In this document: positions 15,387 through 24,042 of the stretch, one piece after another
Position numbering within the stretch: the first letter of the stretch is position 1
Layout of the letters: every line of letters begins with the position of its first letter
Source: Bacteroidales bacterium UBA4788
Lineage (GTDB): Bacteria > Bacteroidota > Bacteroidia > Bacteroidales > VadinHA17
DNA length: 34,647 nucleotides
NCBI GenBank assembly: GCA_002402965.1
Contig: DHGW01000056.1
Coordinates: 53,928-88,574, forward strand
Reading direction: 5' to 3'
Made by a program: the position numbers and the translations under genes
Notes under the pieces: model-generated
The model's input: only the letters and a program-made list of their open reading frames with translations
Database searches by the model: none
Told to the model about the DNA's origin: nothing

Positions 15387-17231
15387 ATGGCAGCACAAAA
15401 CAAAACCCGTTCGCCCTGGGCATGGATACCTTCGCTCTATCTGGCAGAAGGCTTACCTTATGTTGCAGTTAACATAGTATCCGTGATAATGTACAAGCGT
15501 ATGGGCATTTCAAATGCCGATATTGCGCTTTATACCAGCCTGCTATACCTGCCCTGGGTGATAAAGCCGATCTGGAGCCCGCTGGTTGACATGCTGAAAA
15601 CCAAAAGGTGGTGGATAGTCATCACCCAGCTTGTGATGGCACTCGGTTTTGCTAGTATCGCACTTACTATTCCGGCATCACTCTTTTTCAAGATCACGCT
15701 GGCATTTTTCTGGTTACTGGCATTCGGCTCAGCCACCCATGACATAGCGGCAGACGGTTTTTACATGCTGGGGCTGGATACAAACAAGCAGGCAAAATAT
15801 GTGGGCATCCGCAGCACCTTTTACCGTGTTGCCACTATAACCGGGCAGGGACTCCTTGTCATTCTTGCAGGATTTCTCGAAAGCTCCTCAGGACGTGAGC
15901 CTGTTTCACTCTTCATCGAGGCATCACCCGGATACTCGAAAACCGTGCTTGAGATGCCACTTATCTCTGAAGCACCGGAGAGCAGTAGCGATCTGTACTT
16001 TTATATTGAACATGATTCACTGAAGATAAGCACGCAAACCGTTGACAAGGACAGCCTGAGCATCCTCCTTGATTCAATCAGGGCCTCCAACCTGGCCTAT
16101 GGATTTGTACAGCCTGAGGAATTTAAAGTCAAAAGCAAGGGGTGGTGGGCAACAAAGGTTTCGGAGCCCTTCGGAGAATGGATCAGGGACAACTTCGGGA
16201 AGGAGAGAGGCAGCGTTGCCTCTGTGACCGGAAGCGTGGCGGCAGTTCCTGTAAGGCTGTCCGGCTCGCCCGAACCCGGGGAGAAGGTGGTCCTGAATAC
16301 CGTCCTGAAAAAGGGAGACAAAAGCATTGCCCTCGTCCAGGGAGGCCATCTTGTCTTTAATGAATCAAACTGGGATAAGCCGGCTTACATGGTATTCCAG
16401 GCAGACTCCAAGCTGACCACTTCCACATCAGTTAGCTATGAGGGGCTGTCGGGAAATATCCCGATGTCATGGGCAGTTACATTCTTTGTCCTTTCCGGGC
16501 TGTTCTTCGTTTTTAGTTTCTGGCACAGGTTTATCCTGCCCAGGCCGGATTCCGATGCACCCCGTGAAGATCTTAAACCCTCCGATGTTCTGCGGGAGTT
16601 TGGGCAGACATTCGCGACCTTCTTCAGGAAACCGCAGGTCGGGGTAGCCCTCTTCTTCATGCTGACATACCGTTTTGCGGAAGCGCAGTTGCTGAAACTT
16701 ATAAATCCATTCCTGCTCGACCCGATTGACAAGGGCGGTCTGGGTCTGACAACCGGGGAGGTCGGGCTGGTGTATGGAACAATAGGTATAATCGGTCTTA
16801 CACTGGGAGGAATCATCGGCGGTGTCGTGGCTGCCGCCGGCGGACTGAAGAAATGGCTGTGGCCCATGACCCTCAGCATGCTGCTGACTGCAGCAACGTT
16901 CCTCTACCTGAGTTTCACTCAGACTGATAACCTGCTGGTGATCAATATCTGTGTCTTCGTGGAACAGTTTGGATACGGATTCGGTTTTACTGCCTACATG
17001 CTCTACCTGATATATTTCTCCGACGGGAAATACAAAACGGCACATTATGCAATCTGCACCGGCTTTATGGCGCTTGGGATGATGCTCCCGGGCATGTTTG
17101 CCGGGTGGCTGCAGGAACAGCTGGGTTACAACCATTTTTTCCTGTGGGTGATGATCTGCAGCGTTATCCCTCTGATTGCGGTGGCACTGCTTAAGATTGA
17201 CCCTCAGTTTGGTAAGAAGACTGCAAAATAG
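15387..17231 (+). CDS. ampG: AmpG-like MFS permease for muropeptides, with large soluble insert
   Basis: 614 residues. The N-terminal half has six predicted membrane segments with AmpG-like features (WIPSLYLAEGLPYVAVN, LPWVIKPIWSPLVD, ATHDIAADGFYM). The C-terminal half resumes at about residue 355 with six more segments. AmpG permeases import GlcNAc-anhydroMurNAc and its peptides from the periplasm. E. coli AmpG has about 490 residues; the excess here is a hydrophilic insert of about 190 residues (about 165-355) between the two six-helix bundles, with a mixed alpha/beta look. Which side of the membrane it faces is uncertain. The gene follows the GH9-CE4 gene by 6 bases and precedes the lactate dehydrogenase by 22, which fits uptake of fragments for MurK and MurQ. 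Confidence 0.82.
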   Translation: MAAQNKTRSPWAWIPSLYLAEGLPYVAVNIVSVIMYKRMGISNADIALYTSLLYLPWVIKPIWSPLVDMLKTKRWWIVITQLVMALGFASIALTIPASLFFKITLAFFWLLAFGSATHDIAADGFYMLGLDTNKQAKYVGIRSTFYRVATITGQGLLVILAGFLESSSGREPVSLFIEASPGYSKTVLEMPLISEAPESSSDLYFYIEHDSLKISTQTVDKDSLSILLDSIRASNLAYGFVQPEEFKVKSKGWWATKVSEPFGEWIRDNFGKERGSVASVTGSVAAVPVRLSGSPEPGEKVVLNTVLKKGDKSIALVQGGHLVFNESNWDKPAYMVFQADSKLTTSTSVSYEGLSGNIPMSWAVTFFVLSGLFFVFSFWHRFILPRPDSDAPREDLKPSDVLREFGQTFATFFRKPQVGVALFFMLTYRFAEAQLLKLINPFLLDPIDKGGLGLTTGEVGLVYGTIGIIGLTLGGIIGGVVAAAGGLKKWLWPMTLSMLLTAATFLYLSFTQTDNLLVINICVFVEQFGYGFGFTAYMLYLIYFSDGKYKTAHYAICTGFMALGMMLPGMFAGWLQEQLGYNHFFLWVMICSVIPLIAVALLKIDPQFGKKTAK

Positions 17232-17253
17232 CACCTGTAAATGATCCATATCC

Positions 17254-20220
17254 ATGAACCGGGATCTTACATTTGACGGCCTCCGCAGGGAGCTGAAAGG
17301 TGATCTTTACACTGATCAGACGAAGAGGATTCTGTATGCCACTGATGCCTCGGCCTACAGGGAGGTACCTGTTGCTGTCACCAGGCCTGCGGACGTAGAT
17401 GACATAAAAAAGATCATTGCCTTTGCCCGCAGCCATGGCGGTTCTGTGATCCCGCGCGGGGCCGGCACCTCCCTTGCCGGGCAGGTGGTTGGCCCGGGGA
17501 TAGTAATGGATATTTCAAGGCATCTCAAACGGATACTGGAGTTTAATGCCGCTGAGCGATGGGTAAGGGTCGAACCCGGAGTGGTGCTGGGAGATCTGAA
17601 CCGGTGGCTTGCTCCGCACAGGCTGCAGTTCGGGCCGGAGACATCCACAGCCAACAGGTGTTGCATGGGAGGGATGCTCGGGAACAACTCCTGCGGAGCC
17701 CATTCAATTATTCACGGCAGTGTCAGGGATCATATCCTTGAGGTCGAAGCAGTACTGTCAGACGGCTCGGAGGCTCACTTCAGCGCCCTGACAACAGAGG
17801 AATTCAGTGCGAGATGCGCCAGGGACCCCGAACTGCTTGAGACGAAGATATACAGAAACCTTCGTGACACCCTCTCCGATACGCGAAATGCCGAAGAGAT
17901 CAGGAAGGAGTACCCGCATCCCGGGCTGCGGCGCCGCAACAACGGTTATGCTCTTGATAGCCTGCTGAATACAGATCCATTTACCGGCAACGGAGAGAAG
18001 ATAAACATATGCAAACTGCTGGCAGGCTCTGAGGGCACCCTGGCCTTCACCACATCGATGAAGCTAAATCTGGTGCCGATCACCGATGACCGCACCGGTC
18101 TGGTGTGTGCTCACTTTGACAGCCTGCAGGATGCCGTCAGGGCAAACATCATAGCGCTGAAACACCGTCCCGCTGCTGTGGAACTGATAGATGACTATAT
18201 ACTCAACTGCACGAAGGACAATATAGAGCAGAACCGCAACCGTTTCTTCGTTAAGGGTGACCCGAAGGTGATACTGCTGATCGAGATCATCAGACCCTCC
18301 GTTGAGGAAATCAAAGAGACCGCTGCTGCGATTGAGGGTGACATGAAAGCAGCTGGTTTTGGATATCACTTCCCGCTCTTCACCGGTGCCGACGAGATGG
18401 CGAGGGTGTGGGAACTGCGCAAGGCGGGACTGGGCGTGCTGCTGAACATCCCCGGCCGCAGGAAGAGCGTGCAGGTGATAGAAGACACGGCAGTGATGCC
18501 TGATCTCTTTCCCGATTATATTGCGGAGGCTGCCGCGGTGCTTGAGAAACACGGCCTGAGCTGCGCATACTATGCGCATATTGCCACCGGGGAACTGCAT
18601 CTCAGCCCGCTGCTCGATCTCAAGGATCCGGATGATATCAGGACCTTTCGCGGGCTGGCGGAGGATATTGCAAGGCTGGTAAAGAAATACAGGGGTTCGC
18701 TCAGCGGGGAACACGGCGACGGGAGGCTCCGCGGAGAGTTCATACCGCTGATGCTCGGGCCGCACAACTACACCCTTCTCAGGGAGCTCAAGAAGACATG
18801 GGATCCTACCGGGCTCTTCAATCCCGGCAAGATCACCGACACCCCTCCCATAACCGAAAGCCTGAGGTATCCGGCGGGTGAGAGAAGAATTTTTCCTGGA
18901 CAGGTCTTCGAATTTCCCGGAGAGGAAGGGCTGCTCTATGCTGCCGAGAAGTGCAGCGGCTCGGCAGACTGCCGCAAGAGCGCACTGATGGGCGGTACAA
19001 TGTGCCCTACGTTCATGGCAACAGGCGATGAGGACAAGTCGACGCGCGCCAGGGCTAACATACTGAGGGAGTTCCTTACACGGTCAGCAAAGAAGGACCC
19101 CTATGACCATGAGGAGATATACGAGGTGATGGACCTCTGCCTGTCGTGCAAGGCGTGCAAATCGGAGTGCCCGTCGAATGTGGATGTGGCGAGGCTCAAG
19201 GCAGAATTCCTGCAGCACTATTATGACATCCACCATGTGCCCTTCCGTACATGGCTGATAGGATGGCTCCCGAGACTCTACGCGCCGGGGATGCTTCTGC
19301 GGCCGGTGACCAACCTGGTAACCGGAACAGCACTGTTCAAACGGCTGATAGGGTTTTCCGTCAGGCGTCCCATACCGGCCCTCTCGCCCGTGACGCTCAG
19401 GGCATGGGAAAGAAGGCACGGCAGGAAGAACGGGAAAGAGAACGGCAGAAACGGCAGCAAGGGTACGGTGGAGAAGCCTGGCATAAAGGGTACCGTCAAT
19501 CTCTTTGCCGACGAGTTCACAAACTACAATGAGAGTGATATAGGCATCAAGGCAGTCATGCTGCTTGAGAAGCTGGGTTATGAGGTCATCATACCGCGGC
19601 ACCACGAGAGCGGACGCACCTTCCTGTCAAAAGGCCTGCTGAGAACAGCACGCAAGGTGGCGGTGAAGAACATTCTCCTGCTCCGCGATGTTGTTACGGA
19701 TGAAAGACCCCTGGTGGGCATCGAGCCCTCAGCCCTGCTGACCTTCCGCGACGAGTACCCCGAGATTGCCGGGAAAGGCCTGGCGGAGGAAGCAAGGAAG
19801 ATAGCAGGCAACGCCTTCCTCTTCGAAGAGTTCTTCTGCAGGGAGATTGACAGGGGCAATATCACCCCTGAAGACTTCACTGACAAACCGGCAAAGATAC
19901 TTCTGCACGGACACTGCCAGCAGAAGGCCGTAGCATCCACGGCGCCTACCATAAGGATGCTGTCTCTCCCGGCCAACTACAGTGTGGAGGAGATCAATGA
20001 CGGGTGCTGCGGCATGGCGGGCGCCTTCGGTTATGAAAAGGAACATTATGACCTGAGCATGAAAATCGGTGAGATGATGCTCTTCCCGGCAGTAAGGGCT
20101 GCTTCGGCGGAGACGGTCATAACCGCACCGGGGACATCATGCCGGCATCATATTGCAGACGGCACTGGAAAAAAAGCGCTCCACCCGGTAGAGGTGCTTT
20201 ATAACGCTCTGTTGAAATGA
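17254..20220 (+). CDS. FAD-linked D-lactate dehydrogenase-like oxidoreductase with Fe-S and CCG domains
   Basis: 988 residues, no signal peptide. The N-terminal FAD-binding domain contains PRGAGTSLAGQVVGPG (about 68-83) and NSCGAHSIIHG. A FAD-oxidase C-terminal domain follows (to about 535, with GEHGDGR). A ferredoxin-like region has one cysteine group near 567-587 and CLSCKACKSECP near 629-640. A C-terminal cysteine-rich CCG domain has HGHCQQKA and DGCCGMAGAFG. This architecture is shared by D-lactate dehydrogenases, glycolate oxidases and YdiJ-type D-2-hydroxyglutarate dehydrogenases, all of which oxidise D-2-hydroxyacids and pass electrons to a membrane carrier. MurQ releases D-lactate, so D-lactate is the favoured substrate here, by context. 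The stop overlaps the nagB start by four bases. Confidence 0.85.
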   Translation: MNRDLTFDGLRRELKGDLYTDQTKRILYATDASAYREVPVAVTRPADVDDIKKIIAFARSHGGSVIPRGAGTSLAGQVVGPGIVMDISRHLKRILEFNAAERWVRVEPGVVLGDLNRWLAPHRLQFGPETSTANRCCMGGMLGNNSCGAHSIIHGSVRDHILEVEAVLSDGSEAHFSALTTEEFSARCARDPELLETKIYRNLRDTLSDTRNAEEIRKEYPHPGLRRRNNGYALDSLLNTDPFTGNGEKINICKLLAGSEGTLAFTTSMKLNLVPITDDRTGLVCAHFDSLQDAVRANIIALKHRPAAVELIDDYILNCTKDNIEQNRNRFFVKGDPKVILLIEIIRPSVEEIKETAAAIEGDMKAAGFGYHFPLFTGADEMARVWELRKAGLGVLLNIPGRRKSVQVIEDTAVMPDLFPDYIAEAAAVLEKHGLSCAYYAHIATGELHLSPLLDLKDPDDIRTFRGLAEDIARLVKKYRGSLSGEHGDGRLRGEFIPLMLGPHNYTLLRELKKTWDPTGLFNPGKITDTPPITESLRYPAGERRIFPGQVFEFPGEEGLLYAAEKCSGSADCRKSALMGGTMCPTFMATGDEDKSTRARANILREFLTRSAKKDPYDHEEIYEVMDLCLSCKACKSECPSNVDVARLKAEFLQHYYDIHHVPFRTWLIGWLPRLYAPGMLLRPVTNLVTGTALFKRLIGFSVRRPIPALSPVTLRAWERRHGRKNGKENGRNGSKGTVEKPGIKGTVNLFADEFTNYNESDIGIKAVMLLEKLGYEVIIPRHHESGRTFLSKGLLRTARKVAVKNILLLRDVVTDERPLVGIEPSALLTFRDEYPEIAGKGLAEEARKIAGNAFLFEEFFCREIDRGNITPEDFTDKPAKILLHGHCQQKAVASTAPTIRMLSLPANYSVEEINDGCCGMAGAFGYEKEHYDLSMKIGEMMLFPAVRAASAETVITAPGTSCRHHIADGTGKKALHPVEVLYNALLK

Positions 20221-22574
20221 TTACTACAATAAAAACGCTTAATATGAATACTCCAGGGTTTAGCAAGGTAGAAAAGGCATTCTTCGACCGCTCAGGCAGA
20301 AAAAGGATGACGACGAAAATGCCATATGTCATTGTGGATAATTTCCCGGGACTGGGGCTCCTGACGTCGCTCAGGTTCATGGAATGGGTGGCGGAAAATC
20401 CTGACGGGGTCATCAGCCTCCCCACAGGCAAGACACCTGAGTATTTCATCAAGTGGACCAAATACCTGGTGAATAACTGGGACAAGCCCGAGGCAAAGAA
20501 GATCCGTGAGGACAACGGCCTGTTCCTGAAGGAGAAACCGTCACTGAGAGGACTGCACTTCGTCCAGATCGACGAGTTCTATCCTATCAACCCGGGCCAG
20601 CACAACAGCTTCTTCGACTATGTCAGCAAGTTCTACATCCGGGACTTCGATCTTGACCCGGAAAAGGCGCTCCTGATCAACTCTGAGGAGATAACACTGG
20701 CAGAAGGGAAACATTATTCAGAGGTTTTCCCGGACAATACAATTGACCTCTCCCTGCGCAACAGGGAGGCTGTCAGCAGGCTTGAGAAGCTGCAGCAGGA
20801 GTCGCTCTTCAGGATTGACAACTGGTGCACGAATTATGAAAAGAAGATCCGGGCCCTGGGAGGGATTGGATTCTTCCTCGGAGGGATAGGACCCGACGGA
20901 CACATTGCCTTTAACACCAGGGGGAGCGACCACAACTCGGCCACCAGGCTTACGGCGACCAACTTTGAGACGCAGGCTGCCTCTGCAGGAGACCTTGGAG
21001 GCATTGAAGTATCAAGAACACGACTCGTGATCACCATCGGGCTCGGCACCATCACCTTCAATCCGGATGCAGTGGCGATCATCTTTGCCGCCGGGGACGC
21101 CAAGGCGCAGGTGGTCAGGAATGCGCTGGAGAGTGAGCCCGATAATCTCTACCCGGCAACGGTACTGCAGAACCTTAAGAATGCGCGGTTCTATCTTACC
21201 GAGGGCGCAGCGGTGCAGCTCCATGACTCCGTCGAAAGGTATTTCAGGGAGGGAGAATGGACCTTCGAGAAAACAGAAAGGGCGGTCTTCGACCTGTGTC
21301 AGAAAATAGAGAAGTACGCGCATAAGCTTGAACTGGAGGATATTAAGAATGATGAATACTGTTCGCTCATTCCTGATCTCAATCTGAACACCGTGGCTGA
21401 CGTGATAGAATCTACCAAGTGGAAGATCGAGGCAGGACTCAGGAGGGAAAGGAATACGACCTTCTTCCACACCGGGCCACACCATGATGACATCATGCTG
21501 GGGATCTTTCCTGCTATCATACCCCAGCTGCGGGAGATTACAAACAAGTTTCACTTCTCGGTACTCACCTCGGGGTTCACGGCTGTGACCAACAGCATGC
21601 TGCTTGGCCTGCTCGAGGAGACACAGCGCCTCATCTCCATAGATATGATTCAGATGCTGAGGTACCCCGATTTCTTTGAGACGGGATACAAGTTCAAGTG
21701 GGATAAGGATGTGAGCCATTACCTCGACAAGGTGGCCGACAAGGATGAGGCAGGCAAGCTGAGAGGACTATGCCACAGAATTGTCAGGGCAATGGTTGAT
21801 ATCTACCGGCTGAAATCGAAGGATGAACTTGTGGATCAGATACAAAAGAATATCGATCTGATAAGGGGAAGTTACAGCGGTGAGAAGAATCCGCCTGATA
21901 TTCAAAAGCTGAAGGGGATGCTCAGGGAGTATGAGGAGGAGCTGGTGTGGGCCCATTACGGAGTTCCTGTGCGCAACATAGAGCATCTCAGACTGGGCTT
22001 CTACACAGGGGACATTTTCACGCAGCAACCGGACCGTCACAGGGATGTGGAACCCATACTTCAGTGCCTGAGGAGAATACAGCCGAATATCATAAGCCTG
22101 GCCTTCGATCCGGAGGGTTCGGGTCCCGATACCCACTATAAAGTGCTGCAGGCAATAGCTGAGGCGCTGAGGCAGTGGAGCCAGGAAAGGGATCTCTCGG
22201 AACTCAGGGTTATAGGGTACCGGAACGTCTGGTTCAGGTTCCGCCCTTCAGAAGCGAATGTTTTCGTGCCTGTCTCACTCAACTCAATGGCTGTTCTCAG
22301 CCAATCGTTCCGCGACTGTTATGTCAGCCAGGTGAATGCCTCATTCCCGAGTCCTGCGTATGACGGTCCCTTCAGCGACCTCTCGCAGCAGGTTTGGGTT
22401 GAGCAGTTCAAGCAGGTGCAGCTGATACTGGGAAAGGATTTCTTCTATGAGAATGAGAGCCCGAAGATAAGGGGAACACATGGCATGGTCTACTACAAGG
22501 AGATGCTGCTGACCGAGTTTCTGCAGCATGCGCGTGCCCTCGAGAAGAGTGTGGAGGGGGCAAATATACACTGA
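20217..22574 (+). CDS. nagB: Glucosamine-6-phosphate deaminase fused to a PIG-L/LmbE-type deacetylase domain
   Basis: 785 residues, cytosolic. The N-terminal NagB domain (about 35-345) has SLPTGKTPEYF (67-77), the catalytic-region FVQIDEF and GGIGPDGHIAFN at 222-233. It converts glucosamine-6-phosphate to fructose-6-phosphate and ammonia. The C-terminal domain (about 410-700) has PHHDD at 421-425 and a distal DTHYKVL, the zinc-site pattern of PIG-L/LmbE N-deacetylases of GlcNAc derivatives. Such fusions are common in Bacteroidota. No nagA lies in the window, so the second domain might supply the GlcNAc-6-phosphate deacetylation step between MurQ and NagB; this is inference. The start overlaps the dehydrogenase stop (ATGA). 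It is the last gene of the plus-strand operon and converges on namZ. Confidence 0.9.
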   Translation: MITTIKTLNMNTPGFSKVEKAFFDRSGRKRMTTKMPYVIVDNFPGLGLLTSLRFMEWVAENPDGVISLPTGKTPEYFIKWTKYLVNNWDKPEAKKIREDNGLFLKEKPSLRGLHFVQIDEFYPINPGQHNSFFDYVSKFYIRDFDLDPEKALLINSEEITLAEGKHYSEVFPDNTIDLSLRNREAVSRLEKLQQESLFRIDNWCTNYEKKIRALGGIGFFLGGIGPDGHIAFNTRGSDHNSATRLTATNFETQAASAGDLGGIEVSRTRLVITIGLGTITFNPDAVAIIFAAGDAKAQVVRNALESEPDNLYPATVLQNLKNARFYLTEGAAVQLHDSVERYFREGEWTFEKTERAVFDLCQKIEKYAHKLELEDIKNDEYCSLIPDLNLNTVADVIESTKWKIEAGLRRERNTTFFHTGPHHDDIMLGIFPAIIPQLREITNKFHFSVLTSGFTAVTNSMLLGLLEETQRLISIDMIQMLRYPDFFETGYKFKWDKDVSHYLDKVADKDEAGKLRGLCHRIVRAMVDIYRLKSKDELVDQIQKNIDLIRGSYSGEKNPPDIQKLKGMLREYEEELVWAHYGVPVRNIEHLRLGFYTGDIFTQQPDRHRDVEPILQCLRRIQPNIISLAFDPEGSGPDTHYKVLQAIAEALRQWSQERDLSELRVIGYRNVWFRFRPSEANVFVPVSLNSMAVLSQSFRDCYVSQVNASFPSPAYDGPFSDLSQQVWVEQFKQVQLILGKDFFYENESPKIRGTHGMVYYKEMLLTEFLQHARALEKSVEGANIH

Positions 22575-22588
22575 TCTTTATGATCAGT
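22570..22588. terminator. Short hairpin between convergent nagB and namZ stops
   Basis: ACTGATC (22570-22576) and GATCAGT (22582-22588) form a perfect 7-base-pair stem around the loop TTTAT. The stem spans both convergent stop codons, nagB TGA at 22572-22574 and namZ TGA at 22586-22584. There is no T-tract on either side, so a role in termination or 3'-end stability is only plausible. Confidence 0.35.
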
Positions 22589-23840
22589 CGTACAGGAAGT
22601 ACTTCGAGGCTTTGGCCCTGAATGCTTCGATGTCATTGGTCCACAGGCCAATGATATCGCTCACTCTGAATGACTTCGTGAAAGCTATCCTCACTTCATC
22701 AGTGCCGCAAACCTTGTCGAACATCAGGTGACGGGAAGGATCGCACATGCTGAAGAGGTTTTTCTTTGGCCAGAGGCGGTGTGCCTCCTGCATGATGTAG
22801 AACTGAAGCAGGGTCAGTGGAGCCACTGAGGGATCAGTTATGTGGATCTGCACACCGTGCACCATCTTACCCTCGAGGGTACTGAAGTACGGTTTGTAAT
22901 GGGTAGGTCTGAAGATCACTCCCGGCAGTTTGAGCCTGTTGAGGCTTGATGCAAGCGAGTCGGCATTTATCCAGGGGGCTGCAAAGGTCTGGAACGGAAT
23001 CGTATAGCCCACTCCGATGCTGACGGCATAGAGCTCGCCGGCAATTCCTGTGGCCGGGTAGTATAACGGAGTGTCCCCGTGAGGCACCTGGGGGGAGGAG
23101 GGGACCCATGGCAGGCCGGTCTCCCCGAAATACATTTTTCTTGACCAGCCGCTCATCTTCACCACGTGCAGGCCGCATCTGACACCGTTGGCAAGCATCT
23201 TCTCTCCGTTGAGGAACATGGCAAGCTCGCCCACGGTCATTCCGTGAATATACGGAATTGCGAACTGGCTGACGAATGAGACGTATTCCGGACGGGTTAC
23301 GGCGCCCTCCATCCGGATGCCGCCCAGCGGGTTGGGGCGGTCAAGTACAACGACAGGGATGCCATTTTCAGCTGCAGCCTCCATCAACAGTCCGAGGGTG
23401 CTGATGAATGTGTATGACCTGGAGCCGATATCCTGGATGTCATATATAAGTATATCAATACCCTTCAGCATCTCAGGAGAGGGTTTGCGAGTCTTGCCGT
23501 AGAGGCTGTAAACCGGGAGCCCTGTTGAAGGGTCGGTCTCCGTCTCGACATATTCCCCCGCGGTGAACTCGCCCCGCACCCCGTGTTCTGGACCGTAGAG
23601 AGCAACAAGGTTAACCTCCGGCGCATTGAAGAGAATGTCGACCGTTGACCTGAGGTTACTGTCAACACCCGTGGGATTTGTAACCAGGCCAACTCTTTTG
23701 CCCTTCAGGATATCAAAATTACTCCTGATCAGGGTCTCCAGACCTGTCTCAACCATCTGGCCGCAGACGGGCCCCGTCAGGGCAGATGCCAGGATGATTG
23801 CCATCCCTGTCCTGTAAATCGATTTGAATAATGTCTTCAT
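22584..23840 (-). CDS. namZ: Exo-beta-N-acetylmuramidase NamZ (DUF1343, GH171)
   Basis: 418 residues when started at the ATG at 23840, which gives a clean signal peptide (MKTLFKSIYRTGMAIILASA, cleavage near VCG-Q). The longer frame to 24083 would overlap the divergent NlpC/P60 gene and bury the signal. Family blocks are GKRVGLVTNPTGVDSNLRST, ALYGPEHGVRGE, YDIQDIGSRSYTF, VVLDRPNPLGG and YIHGMTVGELA. NamZ of Bacillus subtilis releases MurNAc from the non-reducing end of peptide-free peptidoglycan chains, and Tannerella forsythia has a homologue. It would supply the MurNAc that MurK and MurQ use, after an amidase has stripped the peptides. It converges on nagB with 9 bases between the stops and is divergent to the NlpC/P60 gene. 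Confidence 0.93.
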   Translation of the reverse strand: MKTLFKSIYRTGMAIILASALTGPVCGQMVETGLETLIRSNFDILKGKRVGLVTNPTGVDSNLRSTVDILFNAPEVNLVALYGPEHGVRGEFTAGEYVETETDPSTGLPVYSLYGKTRKPSPEMLKGIDILIYDIQDIGSRSYTFISTLGLLMEAAAENGIPVVVLDRPNPLGGIRMEGAVTRPEYVSFVSQFAIPYIHGMTVGELAMFLNGEKMLANGVRCGLHVVKMSGWSRKMYFGETGLPWVPSSPQVPHGDTPLYYPATGIAGELYAVSIGVGYTIPFQTFAAPWINADSLASSLNRLKLPGVIFRPTHYKPYFSTLEGKMVHGVQIHITDPSVAPLTLLQFYIMQEAHRLWPKKNLFSMCDPSRHLMFDKVCGTDEVRIAFTKSFRVSDIIGLWTNDIEAFRAKASKYFLYD

Positions 23841-23914
23841 AATTAATTTATTAACATTGTTCTGTAACCTGTGTGGCTGGCCGGTTAAGGTCATTTGCGG
23901 CATTGATTTGTTTC

Positions 23915-23925
23915 TGGTAATACAA
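23915..23925. promoter_or_regulatory. Candidate GntR operator upstream of namZ
   Basis: TGGTAATACAA fits TnGTnnnACnA, the general form of FadR-subfamily operators, and shares GTAATACA with the sites at 24028 and 26377. It lies 75 bases upstream of the namZ start. One arm is imperfect (GG against CA), so this is the weakest of the set. Confidence 0.35.
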
Positions 23926-23953
23926 GTTTTGTCTGTCCGGTTAAAAAAAAAAG

Positions 23954-23962
23954 TGTAAGACA
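23954..23962. promoter_or_regulatory. Candidate GntR operator in the namZ/NlpC divergent promoter region
   Basis: TGTAAGACA matches TGTnnnACA. On the minus strand it reads TGTCTTACA and its first bases overlap TAATTTG, a near match to a -7 element that could serve namZ. Regulation by the local GntR protein is inferred. Confidence 0.4.
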
Positions 23963-23984
23963 AATTAAATAAATTCAATTGTCT

Positions 23985-24016
23985 ATTGACTTGAATATTA
24001 TAAATATTTATTTTTG
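23985..24016 (+). promoter_or_regulatory. Candidate promoter of the NlpC/P60-epimerase operon
   Basis: The -7 element TATTTTTG (24009-24016) matches TAnnTTTG exactly, and the -33 element ATTG (23985-23988) matches TTTG at three of four bases, with a 20-base spacer. The NlpC/P60 start codon is 27 bases downstream. The region is very AT-rich, so chance matches are possible. Confidence 0.55.
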
Positions 24017-24027
24017 GATTTGTAAGA

Positions 24028-24036
24028 TGTAATACA
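24028..24036. promoter_or_regulatory. Candidate GntR operator at the NlpC/P60 transcription start
   Basis: TGTAATACA is a perfect palindrome in its arms (TGTA/TACA) around one central base. It sits between the -7 element and the ATG at 24043, where a bound repressor would block initiation. The identical nine bases recur upstream of susC at 26377-26385. Confidence 0.5.
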
Positions 24037-24042
24037 ACTTTC

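Noticed and set aside
16467..17255. Minus-strand open frame of about 260 codons
   Set aside because: Antisense to the AmpG permease; composition and lack of domains mark it as a shadow frame.
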